Assembly: GCF_014648055.1 (NCBI RefSeq) | Contig: NZ_BMQJ01000010.1 | Coordinates: 1-64,000, forward strand | Direction of reading: 5' to 3' | DNA from: Streptosporangium pseudovulgare | GTDB lineage: Bacteria; Actinomycetota; Actinomycetes; Streptosporangiales; Streptosporangiaceae | Length of the DNA: 64,000 bases | Translations under genes and position numbers: made by a program | Notes under the pieces: model-generated | Told to the model about the DNA's origin: nothing | What the model saw: the letters and a program-made list of their open reading frames with translations, nothing else | Database searches by the model: none | Shown here: piece by piece, positions 60,507-64,000 of the stretch | Numbering within the stretch: the stretch's first letter is position 1 | Layout of the letters: each line of letters starts with the position of its first letter

Positions 60507-61460
60507 ATGCTGAACGGGCTGGGGATCAGCGAGCAGGAGGAGGCCGTCTACGTCGAGCTCCTGCGCCGTCGCCGGATGACCGTCTCCGACCTGGCCGAGG
60601 TGCTGGATGCGCCGGTGGCGGCCGTGACGGCCGCCGTGGCCCGGCTCGTCGGGCTCGGCCTGGCCACCCGCGACGACGATGAGTCGCACGTGGTCGTGCC
60701 GCCCGACGTCGGGCTCGGCACGCTGATCGCGCAGCGGCAGGCCGCGCTGCAACAGGTCCAGGGCAGGCTGACCGAGCTGGTGGAGGTCTACCGGAAAGGG
60801 GCCGTCTCGTCCGCGGGTGAGATAGAGGCGCTCACCACGCCGGAGCAGCTCTCCACCTGGCTGGACAACATGGAGCGCGGCGCCAGGCAGGAGGTGCTGG
60901 CCTTCTTCCGGCCCCCGTACGTGCTCGACGGCAACCTCGACGACTCCACCAACGCGCTGGCCACCTACCGGTACGTGTACGAGCGCGCCGCCCTCGACGA
61001 TCCGCGGGCGCCCGCGGAGATCGGCAGGTTCCTCAAGCGCGGGTACGAGATCAGGGTCGCCACCGAACTGCCCAGCAAAATGATCATCGTGGATCGGGAG
61101 GCGGTGCTGCTGCCGATGCTGCCCGACCAGACGAGCGTCCGGCCGGGCTTCCTCCTGGTGCGGGGTCAGGCCCTGGTCCACCTGCTGGTGGCGTTCTTCG
61201 AGCGGGTCTGGCAGGTCGCGACGCCGTTGCGGCTCACCGTGACGAGTGTGACCGAGGGGGTTTCCGCGTGGGACGACGTCGATGTGACGCTGCTGACGTA
61301 TCTGCTGTCCGGTATGCCGGACAAGACGGTGGCCAGCCGGCTCGGCACCAGCGAACGCACCGTGCAACGCAGGATCCGCCGGCTGATGGAGCTGGCCGGA
61401 GCCGACAGCCGCATGCAGCTCGCCTGGTACGCCGCCCGGTCCGGCATGATCCCCTCATGA
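60507..61460 (+). CDS. TrmB/PLD-like and LuxR-type transcriptional regulator
   Basis: A 317-residue regulator with three parts: an N-terminal TrmB-like winged helix (residues 5-75; ISEQEEAVYVELLRRRRMTV), a PLD-like sensor region (about 130-240; SKMIIVDREAVLLPML) and a C-terminal LuxR-type helix-turn-helix (DKTVASRLGTSERTVQRRIRRLMELAGA). It shares the sensor and LuxR ends with the regulator at 14148-14921, which lacks the first helix. Target unknown. Confidence 0.85.
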   Translation: MLNGLGISEQEEAVYVELLRRRRMTVSDLAEVLDAPVAAVTAAVARLVGLGLATRDDDESHVVVPPDVGLGTLIAQRQAALQQVQGRLTELVEVYRKGAVSSAGEIEALTTPEQLSTWLDNMERGARQEVLAFFRPPYVLDGNLDDSTNALATYRYVYERAALDDPRAPAEIGRFLKRGYEIRVATELPSKMIIVDREAVLLPMLPDQTSVRPGFLLVRGQALVHLLVAFFERVWQVATPLRLTVTSVTEGVSAWDDVDVTLLTYLLSGMPDKTVASRLGTSERTVQRRIRRLMELAGADSRMQLAWYAARSGMIPS

Positions 61461-61525
61461 GGTGACCCGGACGGGGCCGGGGCGCCCCGCCCGCCGCGCG
61501 GACGGAGGCGCCCCGGCCCGCCGGG

Positions 61526-64000
<2,475 letters not shown>

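Overview
The window is very GC-rich with strong third-position GC, GTG starts, GTGA/ATGA gene overlaps and actinomycete-type families (HelR, ROK, DHA2 exporter, type II KS/ACP sets). It is chromosomal DNA from a filamentous actinomycete, probably a Streptosporangiales- or Streptomyces-like organism; nothing in the sequence fixes the genus.

Layout. 0.1-7.9 kb: assorted redox genes (SDR, NDH-2-like flavoprotein, FAD monooxygenase-like protein with an AhpD-like partner, a second AhpD-like copy, SnoaL-like protein, erythromycin-esterase-like protein). 8.0-14.9 kb: a minus-strand operon for a glutamate-type ABC importer, an asparaginase and CutC, divergent from a ROK regulator, then a PLD-like/LuxR regulator. 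15.5-39.2 kb: a biosynthetic gene cluster. 39.3-50.7 kb: accessory stretch with an aldo/keto reductase, HD-domain protein, response regulator with winged helix, a broken IS110 element, a Nudix hydrolase, a MoxR/VWA-metallopeptidase module and a second IS110 relic. 50.8-64 kb: hemerythrin, CutA, OmpA-like lipoprotein, a chloramphenicol-phosphotransferase homologue, a FrnE-like protein, a glycosyltransferase-HelR pair behind a RAE-like inverted repeat (rifamycin response), GNAT, a second PLD-like/LuxR regulator and a subtilase cut by the right edge.

The centrepiece is a tightly coupled, almost uninterrupted plus-strand run of about 23 genes (17.4-37.1 kb). It encodes two ACPs, six ketosynthase-family proteins (three with the full Cys-His-His triad and three shorter ones whose active-site Cys is Ala or Arg), a FabZ-like dehydratase pair, FabG, a FabI/FabL-type enoyl reductase, its own acetyl-CoA carboxylase (fused AccD-AccA, AccB, AccC), a double-hotdog thioesterase-like protein, three alpha/beta hydrolases, an HCCA-isomerase-like protein and an SRPBCC protein. 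Embedded in it are three adjacent small proteins resembling the TusB, TusD and TusC sulfur-relay subunits. A DHA2 exporter precedes it and a large acyl-CoA dehydrogenase follows. The set reads as a dissociated fatty-acid/polyketide line that makes malonyl-CoA in situ and elongates, reduces, dehydrates and saturates an acyl chain, perhaps coupled to sulfur transfer. I do not recognise the product.

A second unusual theme is that many gene ends and junctions inside this cluster carry short tandem duplications (38, 31, 30, 24, 15, 12 and 9 bp units). One of them creates a 13-codon relay ORF that preserves stop-start coupling. I saw no comparable density outside the cluster. No tRNA, rRNA or CRISPR array was seen.
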